From contig NZ_SAVA01000007.1 of NCBI RefSeq assembly GCF_004022465.1, positions 62,001 through 126,000 of the forward strand: a stretch of 64,000 nucleotides of DNA, read 5' to 3'. A program made the position numbers and the translations under genes. This document shows positions 49,664-58,766 of this stretch, piece after piece; the first letter of the stretch is position 1; every line of letters begins with the position of its first letter. The notes beneath the pieces were generated by a model. It was not told where the DNA came from and did not search any database. It saw only the letters and a list, made by a program, of their open reading frames with translations. The DNA comes from Rhodobacter huangdaonensis (lineage in GTDB: Bacteria; Pseudomonadota; Alphaproteobacteria; Rhodobacterales; Rhodobacteraceae).

Positions 49664-50767
49664 ATGCCTGTGGACACCCCATTGACCGACGAACGGATCC
49701 GGACCGAATCCTGGGTCGCGCGGCTGATGAAACGCCCCGAACTCGGCTCGATCGCCGGGCTGATCCTGGTGACGGTCTTCTTCCTCATCACCGCCAACAG
49801 CGCGATGTTCACGCTGTCGGGGATCATGAACTTCCTCAGCCCCGCGGCGCAGCTCGGCATTCTGGCGATCGGCGCGGCGATGCTGATGATCGGCGGCGAG
49901 TTCGACCTGTCGATCGGCTCGATGGTCGCCTTCGCCGGGATGATCTTCGGTGCGCTGGTGGTCAATCTGGGCCTGCCGCTGATCGTGGCGATCCCGCTGA
50001 CGCTCGCTGTCGCGGCGCTGGTTGGCGTGGTGAACGGGCAGCTCACCATCCGCACCGGGCTGCCCTCGTTCATTGTCACCCTCGCCTTCCTGTTCATCCT
50101 GCGCGGTCTGACCCTTGTCGGGCTGAAGGCGCTGACCGGCGGCTCGACGCAGCTGCGCGGCCTGCGCGAGGCGACAGCCGGCGACATGCTGGCGCCGTTC
50201 TTCTCGGGCGAGGCGTTCAAGGGGCTGTTCGCCGCTCTCGCCCGCTCGGGGGTGATCGACACCTTCCCGAACGGCACCCCGAAGGTGCCCGGCATCCCGG
50301 TCGAGATCCTGTGGTTCGTGGGCCTTGCGCTCGCCGCCACCTGGGTGCTGCTGCGCACCCCGGCGGGGAACTGGATCTTTGCTTCGGGCGGCGATGCCAA
50401 TGCCGCGGCGAATGCGGGCGTGCCGGTGCGCAAGGTGAAGACCGCGCTCTTCATGGTCACCGCCGTCTGCGCCGCGCTGCTGGCGATCATGCAGGTGATG
50501 GACGCGGGCTCGACCGATGCGCGGCGCGGCTTCCAGAAGGAATTCGAGGGCATCATCGCCGCGGTGATCGGCGGCTGCCTGCTCACCGGTGGCTATGGCT
50601 CGGCGATCGGCGCCTTCTTCGGCTCGATCATCTTCGGCATGGTGGTGATCGGCCTGACCTACACGCAGATCGACCAGGACTGGTTCCAGGTCTTCCTGGG
50701 CGGGATGCTGCTTCTCGCCGTGGTGTTCAACAACGCGATCCGCAAGCGCGTGACCGGGGAGCGCTGA
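49664..50767 (+). CDS. Inositol/sugar ABC transporter permease
   Basis: A 367-residue RbsC-type permease with about ten hydrophobic segments. GGEFDLSIGSMVAFAGM and RTGLPSFIVTLAFLFILRG match the family's signatures, and VRKVKTALFMVTAVCAALLAIM is the coupling region. ACAGGGAGAAT lies upstream of the ATG. It pairs with the single-domain ATPase that follows. It partners the binding protein at 48676. Confidence 0.92.
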   Translation: MPVDTPLTDERIRTESWVARLMKRPELGSIAGLILVTVFFLITANSAMFTLSGIMNFLSPAAQLGILAIGAAMLMIGGEFDLSIGSMVAFAGMIFGALVVNLGLPLIVAIPLTLAVAALVGVVNGQLTIRTGLPSFIVTLAFLFILRGLTLVGLKALTGGSTQLRGLREATAGDMLAPFFSGEAFKGLFAALARSGVIDTFPNGTPKVPGIPVEILWFVGLALAATWVLLRTPAGNWIFASGGDANAAANAGVPVRKVKTALFMVTAVCAALLAIMQVMDAGSTDARRGFQKEFEGIIAAVIGGCLLTGGYGSAIGAFFGSIIFGMVVIGLTYTQIDQDWFQVFLGGMLLLAVVFNNAIRKRVTGER

Positions 50768-50768
50768 G

Positions 50769-51587
50769 ATGATGCAGGACAGCAAGTTTCATCATGGGGA
50801 GGTCGCCGTGACCGACGCGATCATCCGGCTCGAAGAGATCCGCAAGCACTTCGGCAACGTGATCGCGCTGAACGGCGTCACCTTCGACGTGCGCCCGGGC
50901 GAGTGCCACTGCCTGCTCGGCGACAACGGCGCCGGAAAGTCGACCTTCATCAAGACGATGTCGGGCGTGCTGAAACCGACCGAGGGGCGGATCCTGATCG
51001 ACGGCAAGGAGACCACCTTCAGCGGCCCGCGCGACGCGCAGGACGCCGGCATCGCCACGGTGTTCCAGGATCTGGCGATGATCCCGCTGATGTCGGTGAC
51101 GCGCAACTTCTTCATGGGGCGCGAGCCGACGAAGGGACGGGGCCTGTTCAAGCGGTTCGACCACCGTCGCGCGAACGAGATCTGCGTCGAGGAGATGCGC
51201 AAGATGGGCATCAACCTGCGCGGCCCCGATCAGGCGGTGGGCACGCTTTCGGGCGGCGAGCGGCAGACCGTGGCGATTGCCCGCGCGGTGCATTTCGGTG
51301 CGCGCGTGCTGATCCTCGACGAGCCGACCTCGGCGCTGGGCGTGCGGCAGACCTCGAATGTGCTCTCCACCATCGACCGGGTGCGGCGGCAGGGCGTGGG
51401 CGTGGTCTTCATCAGCCACAACGTGCGCCATGCGCTGGCGGTGGGCGACCGCTTCACCGTGCTCAACCGCGGCCAGACGCTCGGCACCGCGGTGCGCGGG
51501 CAGATCTCGGCGGCCGAGTTGCAGGACCTGATGGCGGGCGGGCAGGAGCTTGCCGAGCTCGAGGGCTCGCTCGGCGGCACCATCTGA
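50769..51587 (+). CDS. Inositol/sugar ABC transporter ATP-binding protein (single domain)
   Basis: A 272-residue ATPase with one nucleotide-binding domain. Walker A is GDNGAGKSTFI, the Q-loop FQDLAMIPLMSVTRNFF, the signature LSGGERQTVAIA and Walker B LILDEPTSALGV. Standard sugar ATPases of this family have two fused domains (about 500 residues); here only one is present, so it dimerises. The start MMQDSK has a possible alternative at the internal GTG. It lies 1 bp from the permease stop. Confidence 0.9.
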   Translation: MMQDSKFHHGEVAVTDAIIRLEEIRKHFGNVIALNGVTFDVRPGECHCLLGDNGAGKSTFIKTMSGVLKPTEGRILIDGKETTFSGPRDAQDAGIATVFQDLAMIPLMSVTRNFFMGREPTKGRGLFKRFDHRRANEICVEEMRKMGINLRGPDQAVGTLSGGERQTVAIARAVHFGARVLILDEPTSALGVRQTSNVLSTIDRVRRQGVGVVFISHNVRHALAVGDRFTVLNRGQTLGTAVRGQISAAELQDLMAGGQELAELEGSLGGTI

Positions 51588-51662
51588 CGGCGGCGCCCCC
51601 GCAATCGGCCCCCCGCGCGGGCGGGCAGCGGGAGCGCATGCCCCAAGACAGCGAAAGACCGG

Positions 51663-51682
51663 GTCCGGTGACGGGACCGGAC
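51663..51682 (+). terminator. Hairpin upstream of iolC
   Basis: A 7-bp perfect stem (GTCCGGT / ACCGGAC) with a 6-nt loop, in the 119-bp gap between the ATPase gene and iolC, 24 bp before the start codon. Modest strength, no T-tract. Confidence 0.35.
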
Positions 51683-51706
51683 ATTCCAGCACGAGGATCA
51701 GGACGG

Positions 51707-53623
51707 ATGAAGACCCTTGACGTGATCACCATCGGCCGCGCCGGTGTCGATCTTTACGGCGCGCAGATCGGCGGACGGCTCGAGGACATGGGGTCGTTTC
51801 GCAAATACGTCGGCGGCTCGCCCACCAACATCGCCTGCGGCACGGCGCGGCTCGGCCTGCGCTCGGGGCTGATCACCCGGGTCGGCGACGAGCACATGGG
51901 CCGCTTCATCCGCGAACAGCTGGCGCGCGAGGGCGTCGATCTGCGTGGCGTGACCACCGATCCCGAACGGCTGACCGCGCTGGTGCTTCTGGGCATCCGC
52001 GACGAGGACCAGTTTCCGCTGATCTTCTACCGCGAGAATTGCGCCGACATGGCGCTGTGCGAGGCCGACATCGACGAAGGGCTGATCGCCGACACCCGCT
52101 CGGTGGTGGCGACCGGCACCCATCTGAGCCACCCGCGCACCGAGGCTGCGGTGCTGAAGGCGCTGCGTCTGGCCCGGGCGCAGGGCGCGAGGACGGCGCT
52201 CGACATCGACTATCGCCCGAACCTGTGGGGCCTGTCGGGCCATGGCGACGGCGAGAACCGCTTCATCGAAAGCGCCGCCGTCACCGCGCGGCTGCAGGCG
52301 CATCTGGGGCTGTTCGATCTGATCGTCGGCACCGAGGAGGAATTCCACATCGCCGGCGGCAGCACCGACACCATCGCGGCGCTGCGCGCGGTGCGGGCGG
52401 TGAGCGGCGCGACGCTGGTGTGCAAGCGTGGCGCGGCGGGCGCCGTGGCCTTTGCGGGGGACATCCCCGACAGCCTCGATGACGGCGTCAGCGGCCCGGG
52501 CTTCGCGATCGAGGTGTTCAACGTGCTCGGCGCCGGCGACGGCTTCTTCTCGGGTCTGTTGCGCGGCTGGCTCGAGGGCGAGGACTGGCCGAAGGCGCTT
52601 GAATACGCCAATGCCTGCGGCGCGCTTGCGGTCAGCCGGCACGGCTGCACGCCGGCCTATCCCTCGCGCGCCGAACTCGATTTCTTCCTCGCGCGCGGCG
52701 TGGTCCGCCCCGATCTGCGCAACGATGCGGATCTTGAGCAGATCCACTGGTCGACGAACCGCGCCCGCCGCGGCCTGCCCGACTGGTCCGATCTCCGCAT
52801 CTTCGCTTTCGACCACCGGGTCCAGCTTGAGCAGATGGCGGGTTACACCCCGGAAAAGGGCGGCGCCTTCAAGGCGCTGTGCCTTCAGGCCGCGCAGCGG
52901 GTGCAGGCGGGCCGGCCGGGCTATGGCATCCTGTGCGACGACCGCATCGGCCGGCGCGCGCTTCATGCCGCCTCGGGCAGCGGGCTCTGGGTCGGGCGGC
53001 CCTGCGAATGGCCGGGCTCGCGGCCGCTGACGCTTGAGCCGGCCCTTGGCGCCGATTGCGGCGGGCTCGAGGCCTGGGCGCGCGAGGATGTGGTGAAGGT
53101 GCTGTGCTTTTGCCACCCGGGCGACGATCCGGCCACCCGCACGGCGCAGGAGGCGACGGTGCGGCGCCTGTTCGAGGCGGCGCGGCGCAACGACCTCGAA
53201 TTCCTGCTCGAGATCATCCCCTCGAAGGTCGGCCCGGTCGATGCCGACACCACCCCCACACTGATCCGGCAGTTCTACGCAGCGGGGATCTTTCCCGACT
53301 GGTGGAAGCTGGAACCGATGGCGACGCGGGCCGAATGGGCCAGGGCCTGTGTCGCCATCGAGGAAAACGACCCGCACAGCCGCGGCATCGTCGTCCTTGG
53401 CCTCGACGCGCCCGAGGCGGAGCTGGCCGCAAGCTTCCGCGCGGCCGCGGCCTTCCCGCTGGTGCGCGGCTTTGCCGTCGGCCGCACGATCTTCGGCGAG
53501 GTCGCGCGGGCCTGGATGACCGGCGCGCTTGGCGATGCGGCGGCGATTGACGAGATGGCGCGCCGCTATGCCCGGCTCGCCGGGCTTTGGGACACGGCCC
53601 GCGCGGCCGCGAAGGAGGCATGA
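51707..53623 (+). CDS. iolC: 5-dehydro-2-deoxygluconokinase IolC fused to DUF2090 (IolJ-like) domain
   Basis: A 638-residue fusion. Residues 1-325 are a PfkB-family sugar kinase (VITIGRAGVDLYGAQIGG, YVGGSPTNIACGTARLG) with catalytic D278 in LGAGDGFFSG. Residues about 330-635 are a DUF2090 domain (FAFDHRVQLEQM, GYGILCDDRIGRRALH) resembling class-I-like aldolases of the inositol pathway (IolJ function). The fusion would phosphorylate 5-dehydro-2-deoxygluconate and possibly cleave the product. It is known in many proteobacteria. Followed immediately by iolD. Confidence 0.9.
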   Translation: MKTLDVITIGRAGVDLYGAQIGGRLEDMGSFRKYVGGSPTNIACGTARLGLRSGLITRVGDEHMGRFIREQLAREGVDLRGVTTDPERLTALVLLGIRDEDQFPLIFYRENCADMALCEADIDEGLIADTRSVVATGTHLSHPRTEAAVLKALRLARAQGARTALDIDYRPNLWGLSGHGDGENRFIESAAVTARLQAHLGLFDLIVGTEEEFHIAGGSTDTIAALRAVRAVSGATLVCKRGAAGAVAFAGDIPDSLDDGVSGPGFAIEVFNVLGAGDGFFSGLLRGWLEGEDWPKALEYANACGALAVSRHGCTPAYPSRAELDFFLARGVVRPDLRNDADLEQIHWSTNRARRGLPDWSDLRIFAFDHRVQLEQMAGYTPEKGGAFKALCLQAAQRVQAGRPGYGILCDDRIGRRALHAASGSGLWVGRPCEWPGSRPLTLEPALGADCGGLEAWAREDVVKVLCFCHPGDDPATRTAQEATVRRLFEAARRNDLEFLLEIIPSKVGPVDADTTPTLIRQFYAAGIFPDWWKLEPMATRAEWARACVAIEENDPHSRGIVVLGLDAPEAELAASFRAAAAFPLVRGFAVGRTIFGEVARAWMTGALGDAAAIDEMARRYARLAGLWDTARAAAKEA

Positions 53624-53625
53624 CG

Positions 53626-55458
53626 ATGGAGACGATCCGGCTGACGGCGGCGCAGGCGATGGTGCGCTGGCTTGCCGCGCAGATGACCGAGGAGGGCGAG
53701 CGCTTCGTCGAGGGGATCTGGGCGATCTTCGGCCATGGCAATGTGGCGGGGCTGGGCGCGGCATTGCACGAGGCGCGCGACACCTTCCCGACCTGGCGCG
53801 GCCAGAACGAGCAGACGATGGCCCATGCCGCGATCGCCTTCGCCAAGGGCCATGCCCGGCGGCGGGCGATGGCGGTGACCTCGTCGATCGGGCCGGGGGC
53901 GACGAACATGGTGACGGCGGCGGCGCTCGCGCATGTGAACCGGCTGCCGCTGTTGCTGATCCCGGGCGATGTCTTCGCCGGGCGCCGGCCCGATCCGGTG
54001 CTGCAGCAGATCGAGGATTTCGGCGATGGCACGGTCTCGGCCAATGACTGCTTCCGCCCGGTGGTGCGCTATTTCGACCGCATCACCCGGCCCGAACAGC
54101 TGCTGAGTGCCCTGCCGCGGGCGCTTGCGGTGATGACCGATCCGGCCGACTGCGGCCCGGTGTGCCTGTCCTTCTGTCAGGATGTGCAGGCCGAGGGCTT
54201 CGACTGGCCGTGCGACTTCTTCGCGCCGCGGGTCTGGCGCATCCGCCGGCCCGAGCCCGACATGGCCGAGCTGGCCGAGGTGGCGGCGCTGATCCGCGCG
54301 GCGCAGGCGCCGGTGATCGTGGCAGGCGGCGGGGTGATCTATTCCGGCGCCGAGGCGGCGCTGGCCGAGTTCGCCGCCCGCCACGCGATCCCGGTGATCG
54401 AGACCCAGGCGGGCAAGTCGGCGCTGGCGCAGGCACATCCGATGAACCTTGGCGCGGCTGGGGTCGATGGCTCGGCCGCGGCGAATGCGGCGGCGGCGGC
54501 GGCCGATCTGGTGCTGGGCATCGGCACCCGGTTTCAGGATTTCACCACCGGCTCGTGGTCGCTTTTCGCCAATCCCGCCCGCCGGCTGGTGTCAGTGAAC
54601 GTGCAGGCGCAGGACGCGCTCAAGCATGGCGCGGTGCCGCTGGTCGCCGATGCGCGGGTGGCGCTCGAGCGGCTGTCGGCGCAGATGGGCGGCTATCGTG
54701 GCACGGTCGATGCGGCGGCGCGCGCCGCCTGGCTTGCCGCGGTCGATGCCCATTGCGCCGCCCCTGACCCGGACGGCCCGCTGCCGAGCGACGCGCAGGT
54801 GATCGGCGCGGTGCAGCGCGCGACCGGCCCCGAGGCGATCGCGATGGGGGCCGCGGGCACCATGCCCGGCGCGCTCAAGCTGCTGTGGCAGGCGTCGCAG
54901 GGCGGCTATCACATGGAATACGGCTTCAGCTGCATGGGCTACGAGATCGCCGGCGCGATCGGGCTGAAACTGGCGCACCCCGAACGCGAGGTGATCTGCT
55001 TCACCGGCGACGGCAGCTACATGATGGCGAATTCGGAGCTGGCGACGGCGGTGATGCGGCGCGTGCCCTTCACCGTGGTGCTGACCGACAACCGCGGTTA
55101 CGGCTGCATCAACCGGCTGCAGCAGGCCTGCGGCGGGGCCGCGTTCAACAACCTCTACACGGAGTGCGCGGTCGAGGCACAGCCCGAGATCGACTATGTC
55201 GCCCATGCCGCCTCGCTTGGCGCCCATGCCGTCCGCGCCGTGACCATCGCCGACCTCGAGGCCGAGGTGACTGCGGCGCGCGGGCGCGACATCCCCACCG
55301 TGATCGTGATCGAGACCCGCGCCACCGAGGGGCCGGGCTTCGGTGCCGCCGGGCACTGGTGGGACGTGGCCGTGCCCGAGGTCAGCCACCGCCCCGAGAT
55401 CGCCGCCGCCTATGACCGTTACCTTGCGCAGGCCGCCCGGGTGCGGCGTGCGAACTGA
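53626..55458 (+). CDS. iolD: 3D-(3,5/4)-trihydroxycyclohexane-1,2-dione hydrolase (IolD)
   Basis: A 610-residue thiamine-diphosphate enzyme. ATG 53626 is preferred because AAGGAGG (53612-53618) is 7 nt upstream; an ATG at 53620 overlaps the iolC stop. TSSIGPGATNMVTAAALAH and the GDGSYMMANSEL ThDP/Mg motif near residue 460 match IolD, as does GYGCINRLQQACGG. It opens the ring of the dehydrated inositol intermediate. Very close spacing with iolC and iolE. Confidence 0.93.
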   Translation: METIRLTAAQAMVRWLAAQMTEEGERFVEGIWAIFGHGNVAGLGAALHEARDTFPTWRGQNEQTMAHAAIAFAKGHARRRAMAVTSSIGPGATNMVTAAALAHVNRLPLLLIPGDVFAGRRPDPVLQQIEDFGDGTVSANDCFRPVVRYFDRITRPEQLLSALPRALAVMTDPADCGPVCLSFCQDVQAEGFDWPCDFFAPRVWRIRRPEPDMAELAEVAALIRAAQAPVIVAGGGVIYSGAEAALAEFAARHAIPVIETQAGKSALAQAHPMNLGAAGVDGSAAANAAAAAADLVLGIGTRFQDFTTGSWSLFANPARRLVSVNVQAQDALKHGAVPLVADARVALERLSAQMGGYRGTVDAAARAAWLAAVDAHCAAPDPDGPLPSDAQVIGAVQRATGPEAIAMGAAGTMPGALKLLWQASQGGYHMEYGFSCMGYEIAGAIGLKLAHPEREVICFTGDGSYMMANSELATAVMRRVPFTVVLTDNRGYGCINRLQQACGGAAFNNLYTECAVEAQPEIDYVAHAASLGAHAVRAVTIADLEAEVTAARGRDIPTVIVIETRATEGPGFGAAGHWWDVAVPEVSHRPEIAAAYDRYLAQAARVRRAN

Positions 55459-55480
55459 CACCCGCCGACAGGAGAATCAG

Positions 55481-56383
55481 ATGATCCGCTATGGCACCAA
55501 CCCCATCGCCTGGGCGAATGACGACGACCGCTCGATCGGCGCCGAGATCCCGACCGCGCAGATCCTGCACGAGGCGGGCGAGGTGATCGGCTTCGACGGC
55601 ATCGAGAACGGCCATCGCTGGCCCGAGGAGCCGCAGGCGCTGCGTGCGCTGCTGGGCTCCTATGGCCTTGCCTTCATCTCGGGCTGGTATTCGACCGAGC
55701 TTCTGACCCGCTCCGTCGAGGCCGAGATCGAAGCGGTGCAGGGCCATCTTGCGAAGCTGAAGGCGAACGGCTGTGCCGTCTGCATCGTCTGCGAGACCTC
55801 GAACGCGGTGCATTCGGACCCGAGCCACCCGGTGAACGACCGCCCGCGGCTGAGCGCCGACGGGATGCGCGACTTCGGCGCGAAGATCGAGGCCTTCGCA
55901 GCCTATCTGGCCGGCGAGGGGATCACCCTCGTCTATCACCACCATATGGGCACCGTGGTCGAAAGCCCCGAGGAGATCGACGCCTTCATGGCGGCGACGG
56001 GCCCGGCGACGCATCTGCTCTTCGATGCGGGGCACTGCGCCTTTGGCGGCGGCGTGCCGGCCGAGGTGCTGGCCCGCCACGTCGGCCGGGTGCGCCATTT
56101 CCACGCCAAGAACATCCGCCGCGCGGTCTGCGACCGGGTCCGGGCCGAGGATCTGTCCTTCATCGAGGGGGTGCTGGCCGGCGCCTTCACCGTGCCCGGT
56201 GACCCCGAGGGCGCGATCGACTTCGTGCCGCTGCTGCGGCTGCTGGCGCAGGCGGGCTATGACGGCTGGCTGGTGATCGAGGCCGAGCAGGACCCGAAGG
56301 TCCGGTCGCCGCTCGTCTACCAGTCGATGGGCCTGAAGGCGCTGAAGGCTGCGGCGCGCGAGGCGGGGCTTGATGCCGCCTGA
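55481..56383 (+). CDS. iolE: 2-keto-myo-inositol dehydratase (IolE)
   Basis: A 300-residue TIM-barrel sugar-isomerase-like enzyme. GTNPIAWANDDDRSIGAE at the N-terminus is the IolE hallmark; YHHHMGTVVESPEEIDAFM and LLFDAGHCAFGG carry metal-binding His/Asp/Glu. It dehydrates 2-keto-myo-inositol to the cyclic dione. AGGAG precedes the ATG. Co-transcribed with iolD and iolB. Confidence 0.93.
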   Translation: MIRYGTNPIAWANDDDRSIGAEIPTAQILHEAGEVIGFDGIENGHRWPEEPQALRALLGSYGLAFISGWYSTELLTRSVEAEIEAVQGHLAKLKANGCAVCIVCETSNAVHSDPSHPVNDRPRLSADGMRDFGAKIEAFAAYLAGEGITLVYHHHMGTVVESPEEIDAFMAATGPATHLLFDAGHCAFGGGVPAEVLARHVGRVRHFHAKNIRRAVCDRVRAEDLSFIEGVLAGAFTVPGDPEGAIDFVPLLRLLAQAGYDGWLVIEAEQDPKVRSPLVYQSMGLKALKAAAREAGLDAA

Positions 56384-56410
56384 GGCGGTGTCGGTGAAAA
56401 GGAGAGGATG

Positions 56411-57217
56411 ATGGCGGATCTGCTGCGCAAACCCTTCGGCACCCATGGCAAGGTGCACGAGATCACTCCGGCCTCGGCCGGCTGGCGCTATGTCGGCTTT
56501 TCGCTCTACCGGCTGCGCCCGGGCGAGAGCGCGGCCGAGGCGACCGGCGCGACCGAGGTGATCCTCGTTCTGGTCGAGGGGCGGGCGCGCATCCATGCCG
56601 CCGGGCAGGACTGGGGCGTTCTGGGCGAGCGGATGAACGTGTTCGAGCGCACGCCGCCGCATTGCCTTTACGTCCCGAACGGGCAGGACTGGAGCCTTGT
56701 CGCCGAGACCGAGTGCACCGTTGCGGTCTGTGCCGCGCCGGGCCGCGGCAACCATCCGGCGCGCCGGATCGGGCCCGGGGGCATCGCGCTCACCGAACGC
56801 GGGCGGGGCACCAACACCCGCTATGTGCACAACATCGCGATGGAGGCCGAAGACATCTGCGACAGCCTGCTGGTGACCGAGGTCTTCACCCCCGCCGGCC
56901 ACTGGTCGTCCTATCCGAGCCACCGCCACGACGAGGACGACTTCCCCCGCATCACCTATCTCGAAGAGACCTATTATCACCGGATCAACCCGGCGCAGGG
57001 CTTCGGCATCCAGCGGGTCTATACCGAGGACGGCACGCTCGACGAGACGATGGCGGTGCAGGACGGCGATGTCGTTCTGGTGCCGCGCGGCCACCATCCC
57101 TGCGGCGCGCCCTATGGCTTCGAGATGTATTACCTCAATGTCATGGCCGGGCCGCGCCGCAACTGGCGCTTTCAGCCCGACCCGGCAGTGACCTGGATCC
57201 TTGACCGCGACGGCTGA
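56411..57217 (+). CDS. iolB: 5-deoxy-glucuronate isomerase (IolB)
   Basis: A 268-residue two-cupin enzyme. The N-terminal LLRKPFGTHGKVHEITPASAGW and the C-terminal cupin with SSYPSHRHDED and YHRINPAQGFGIQRVY carry the metal-binding His set. It converts 5-deoxyglucuronate to the keto sugar acid that IolC phosphorylates. ATG 56411 is preferred over 56408 by its spacing from AAGGAG. One of the clearest iol genes here. Confidence 0.93.
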   Translation: MADLLRKPFGTHGKVHEITPASAGWRYVGFSLYRLRPGESAAEATGATEVILVLVEGRARIHAAGQDWGVLGERMNVFERTPPHCLYVPNGQDWSLVAETECTVAVCAAPGRGNHPARRIGPGGIALTERGRGTNTRYVHNIAMEAEDICDSLLVTEVFTPAGHWSSYPSHRHDEDDFPRITYLEETYYHRINPAQGFGIQRVYTEDGTLDETMAVQDGDVVLVPRGHHPCGAPYGFEMYYLNVMAGPRRNWRFQPDPAVTWILDRDG

Positions 57218-57241
57218 GCGCGGGCTACCGGAGTGACGCGA

Positions 57242-58021
57242 ATGACCCGACCCTTTCCGCTTGCCGTCTGCGCCGAGATGCTCTGGCCCGAGCGCCCGAT
57301 CGCGTGGCGCGTCGCCCGCCTGACCGAGCGCGGCCTTGGCGTCGGGCTGTGGAACTGGCCCGACCATGACATCGCCGAACTGGAACGGTTGGGCGCGAGC
57401 TACACGATCATGAACGGCTATCTCGAGGGCCGGCTCGCCGATGCCGAGGGGGCCGAGCGGCTGCTGGCCTCGGCGCGCGAGACGGTGCAGGTGGGCAAGC
57501 GGCTTGGCGTGGCGCGGCTGAACCTGCACGGCACCGGCCTTGGCCCGGGCGGCATCCCGCTGCGGCAAAGCGAGGTCGTCACCGGCGCGATGTGGCTGCG
57601 CGCGCGCGACACGCTGATGCGGATCTGCGATCTGGCCGAGGCCGAGGGCGTGGTCTTCACCCTCGAGAACCTCAACCCGCTCGACCACCCCGGCTGCCCC
57701 TTCGGTCGCACCGCGGATGTGCTGGCGCTGGTGTCCTCGGTCGACCGGCCGCAGCTGCGCATCAACCTCGACCTCTATCACACCCAGCTGGGCGAGGGCG
57801 ATCTGCTGCGCTGGTGCGAGAAATGCCTGCCCTGGATCGGCGAGGTGCAGGTCGCCGACAACCCCGGCCGCTGCGAACCCGGCACCGGCGAGATCAACTA
57901 TCCCGGCGTGGCGCGGGGCCTTTGGGCGATGGGCTATCGCGGCCCGGTGGGGATGGAGGCCTTCGCCGCGGGCGACAGCGACGCCGCGGTCGATGCCTTC
58001 GTCGCGGCCTTCACCCTGTGA
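57242..58021 (+). CDS. Hydroxypyruvate-isomerase-family TIM-barrel protein (IolI/Hyi-like)
   Basis: A 259-residue xylose-isomerase-like barrel. RLNLHGTGLG, FTLENLNPLDHPGCP, LRINLDLYHTQLGEGD and GEVQVADNPGRCEPGTGEINYPG carry the Glu/His/Asp metal ligands. Sequence is closest to Hyi-type proteins. In inositol clusters such genes act as inosose isomerase (IolI) or in related sugar steps. CCGGAG lies 8 nt before ATG 57242; a GTG at 57233 is possible. Its 3' end overlaps the convergent TetR gene by 11 bp. Confidence 0.8.
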   Translation: MTRPFPLAVCAEMLWPERPIAWRVARLTERGLGVGLWNWPDHDIAELERLGASYTIMNGYLEGRLADAEGAERLLASARETVQVGKRLGVARLNLHGTGLGPGGIPLRQSEVVTGAMWLRARDTLMRICDLAEAEGVVFTLENLNPLDHPGCPFGRTADVLALVSSVDRPQLRINLDLYHTQLGEGDLLRWCEKCLPWIGEVQVADNPGRCEPGTGEINYPGVARGLWAMGYRGPVGMEAFAAGDSDAAVDAFVAAFTL

Positions 58022-58664
58022 GCGGCGCGGCCTCCCCCTCGGGCGGGCCCAGCACCAGCGTCAGATGCGTCTCGAGCAGCTCGGGCAGGTCGAGCGGCGG
58101 GCGTTCGGTCATCAGCCGGTTCCACATCGTCGCCGCCAGCATCGGCGCCAGCAGCAGCTGCGGATAGCGGGTGAGCGGTTCGAGCCGCGCCACCCCTGAG
58201 CTGCTGGCATAGTCGCGCACCAGCCCGAACAGCGGCTCGAGGATCGTCTCGAGATAGATCCGCGCCAGGCCCGGGAACTGCGCGCTTTCGCTCAGCACGA
58301 TCAGCGCCAGCTTGTCGCGCCCCGAGGCCTGCATGTCGGCGATCGCCGCACGCAGCCGCAGGCGGAAGGCGGTCTGCGGCGGGATGCCCGGATCGGCGGC
58401 CTCGGGCGGCGCGAAGATCAGCGGCAGCGCGCCCCGCAGCACCGCATCGAAGAGCGCCTCCTTGCTGTCGAAATACAGGTAGAGCGTGCCCTTCGCCACG
58501 CCCGCCCGCGCCGCCACCCGCGCCAGCCGCGCCTCGGCAAAGCCATGGGCGATGAACTCGGCCTGCGCCGCCGCGATGATCGCGGCGCGCTTGGCTTCCT
58601 TCTTGCGGTCGCGCAGCCCCGCTTCGGGCGGCACGTCCGCGGGGGCGGGTGCGGCATCCTGCAT
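58011..58664 (-). CDS. TetR-family regulator (CecR-like)
   Basis: A 217-residue TetR repressor. The HTH includes RAAIIAAAQAEFIAHGF and RVAARAGVAKGTLYLYFDSKEALF, and the C-terminal domain is of the YbiH/CecR type. It is divergent from a YbhGFSR-like export operon, as in Escherichia coli where CecR represses that operon (and its own). A strong TetR palindrome lies directly between them. The ligand is unknown. Confidence 0.85.
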   Translation of the reverse strand: MQDAAPAPADVPPEAGLRDRKKEAKRAAIIAAAQAEFIAHGFAEARLARVAARAGVAKGTLYLYFDSKEALFDAVLRGALPLIFAPPEAADPGIPPQTAFRLRLRAAIADMQASGRDKLALIVLSESAQFPGLARIYLETILEPLFGLVRDYASSSGVARLEPLTRYPQLLLAPMLAATMWNRLMTERPPLDLPELLETHLTLVLGPPEGEAAPLTG

Positions 58665-58685
58665 GGCGCCAGCATGGCACGGGAC

Positions 58686-58707
58686 AAAATGACCCGCCAG
58701 TCATTTT
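58686..58707. promoter_or_regulatory. TetR operator between regulator and efflux operon
   Basis: AAAATGAC (58686-58693) and GTCATTTT (58700-58707) form a perfect 8-bp inverted repeat around the 6-nt CCGCCA, 22 bp after the TetR start codon in the divergent spacer. This TGAC-N6-GTCA form is characteristic of TetR/AcrR sites. It probably overlaps both promoters. Confidence 0.75.
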
Positions 58708-58766
58708 TCAGTTGTCAGCGGCGCGGCGCCTACCTAGGCTGGCGCGGCATGACAGGGAGCGGCGCG

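Noticed and set aside
55382..57781. 799-codon minus-strand open frame over iolE and iolB
   Set aside because: Third-position GC bias produces open antisense frames throughout; no start signal or domain was found.
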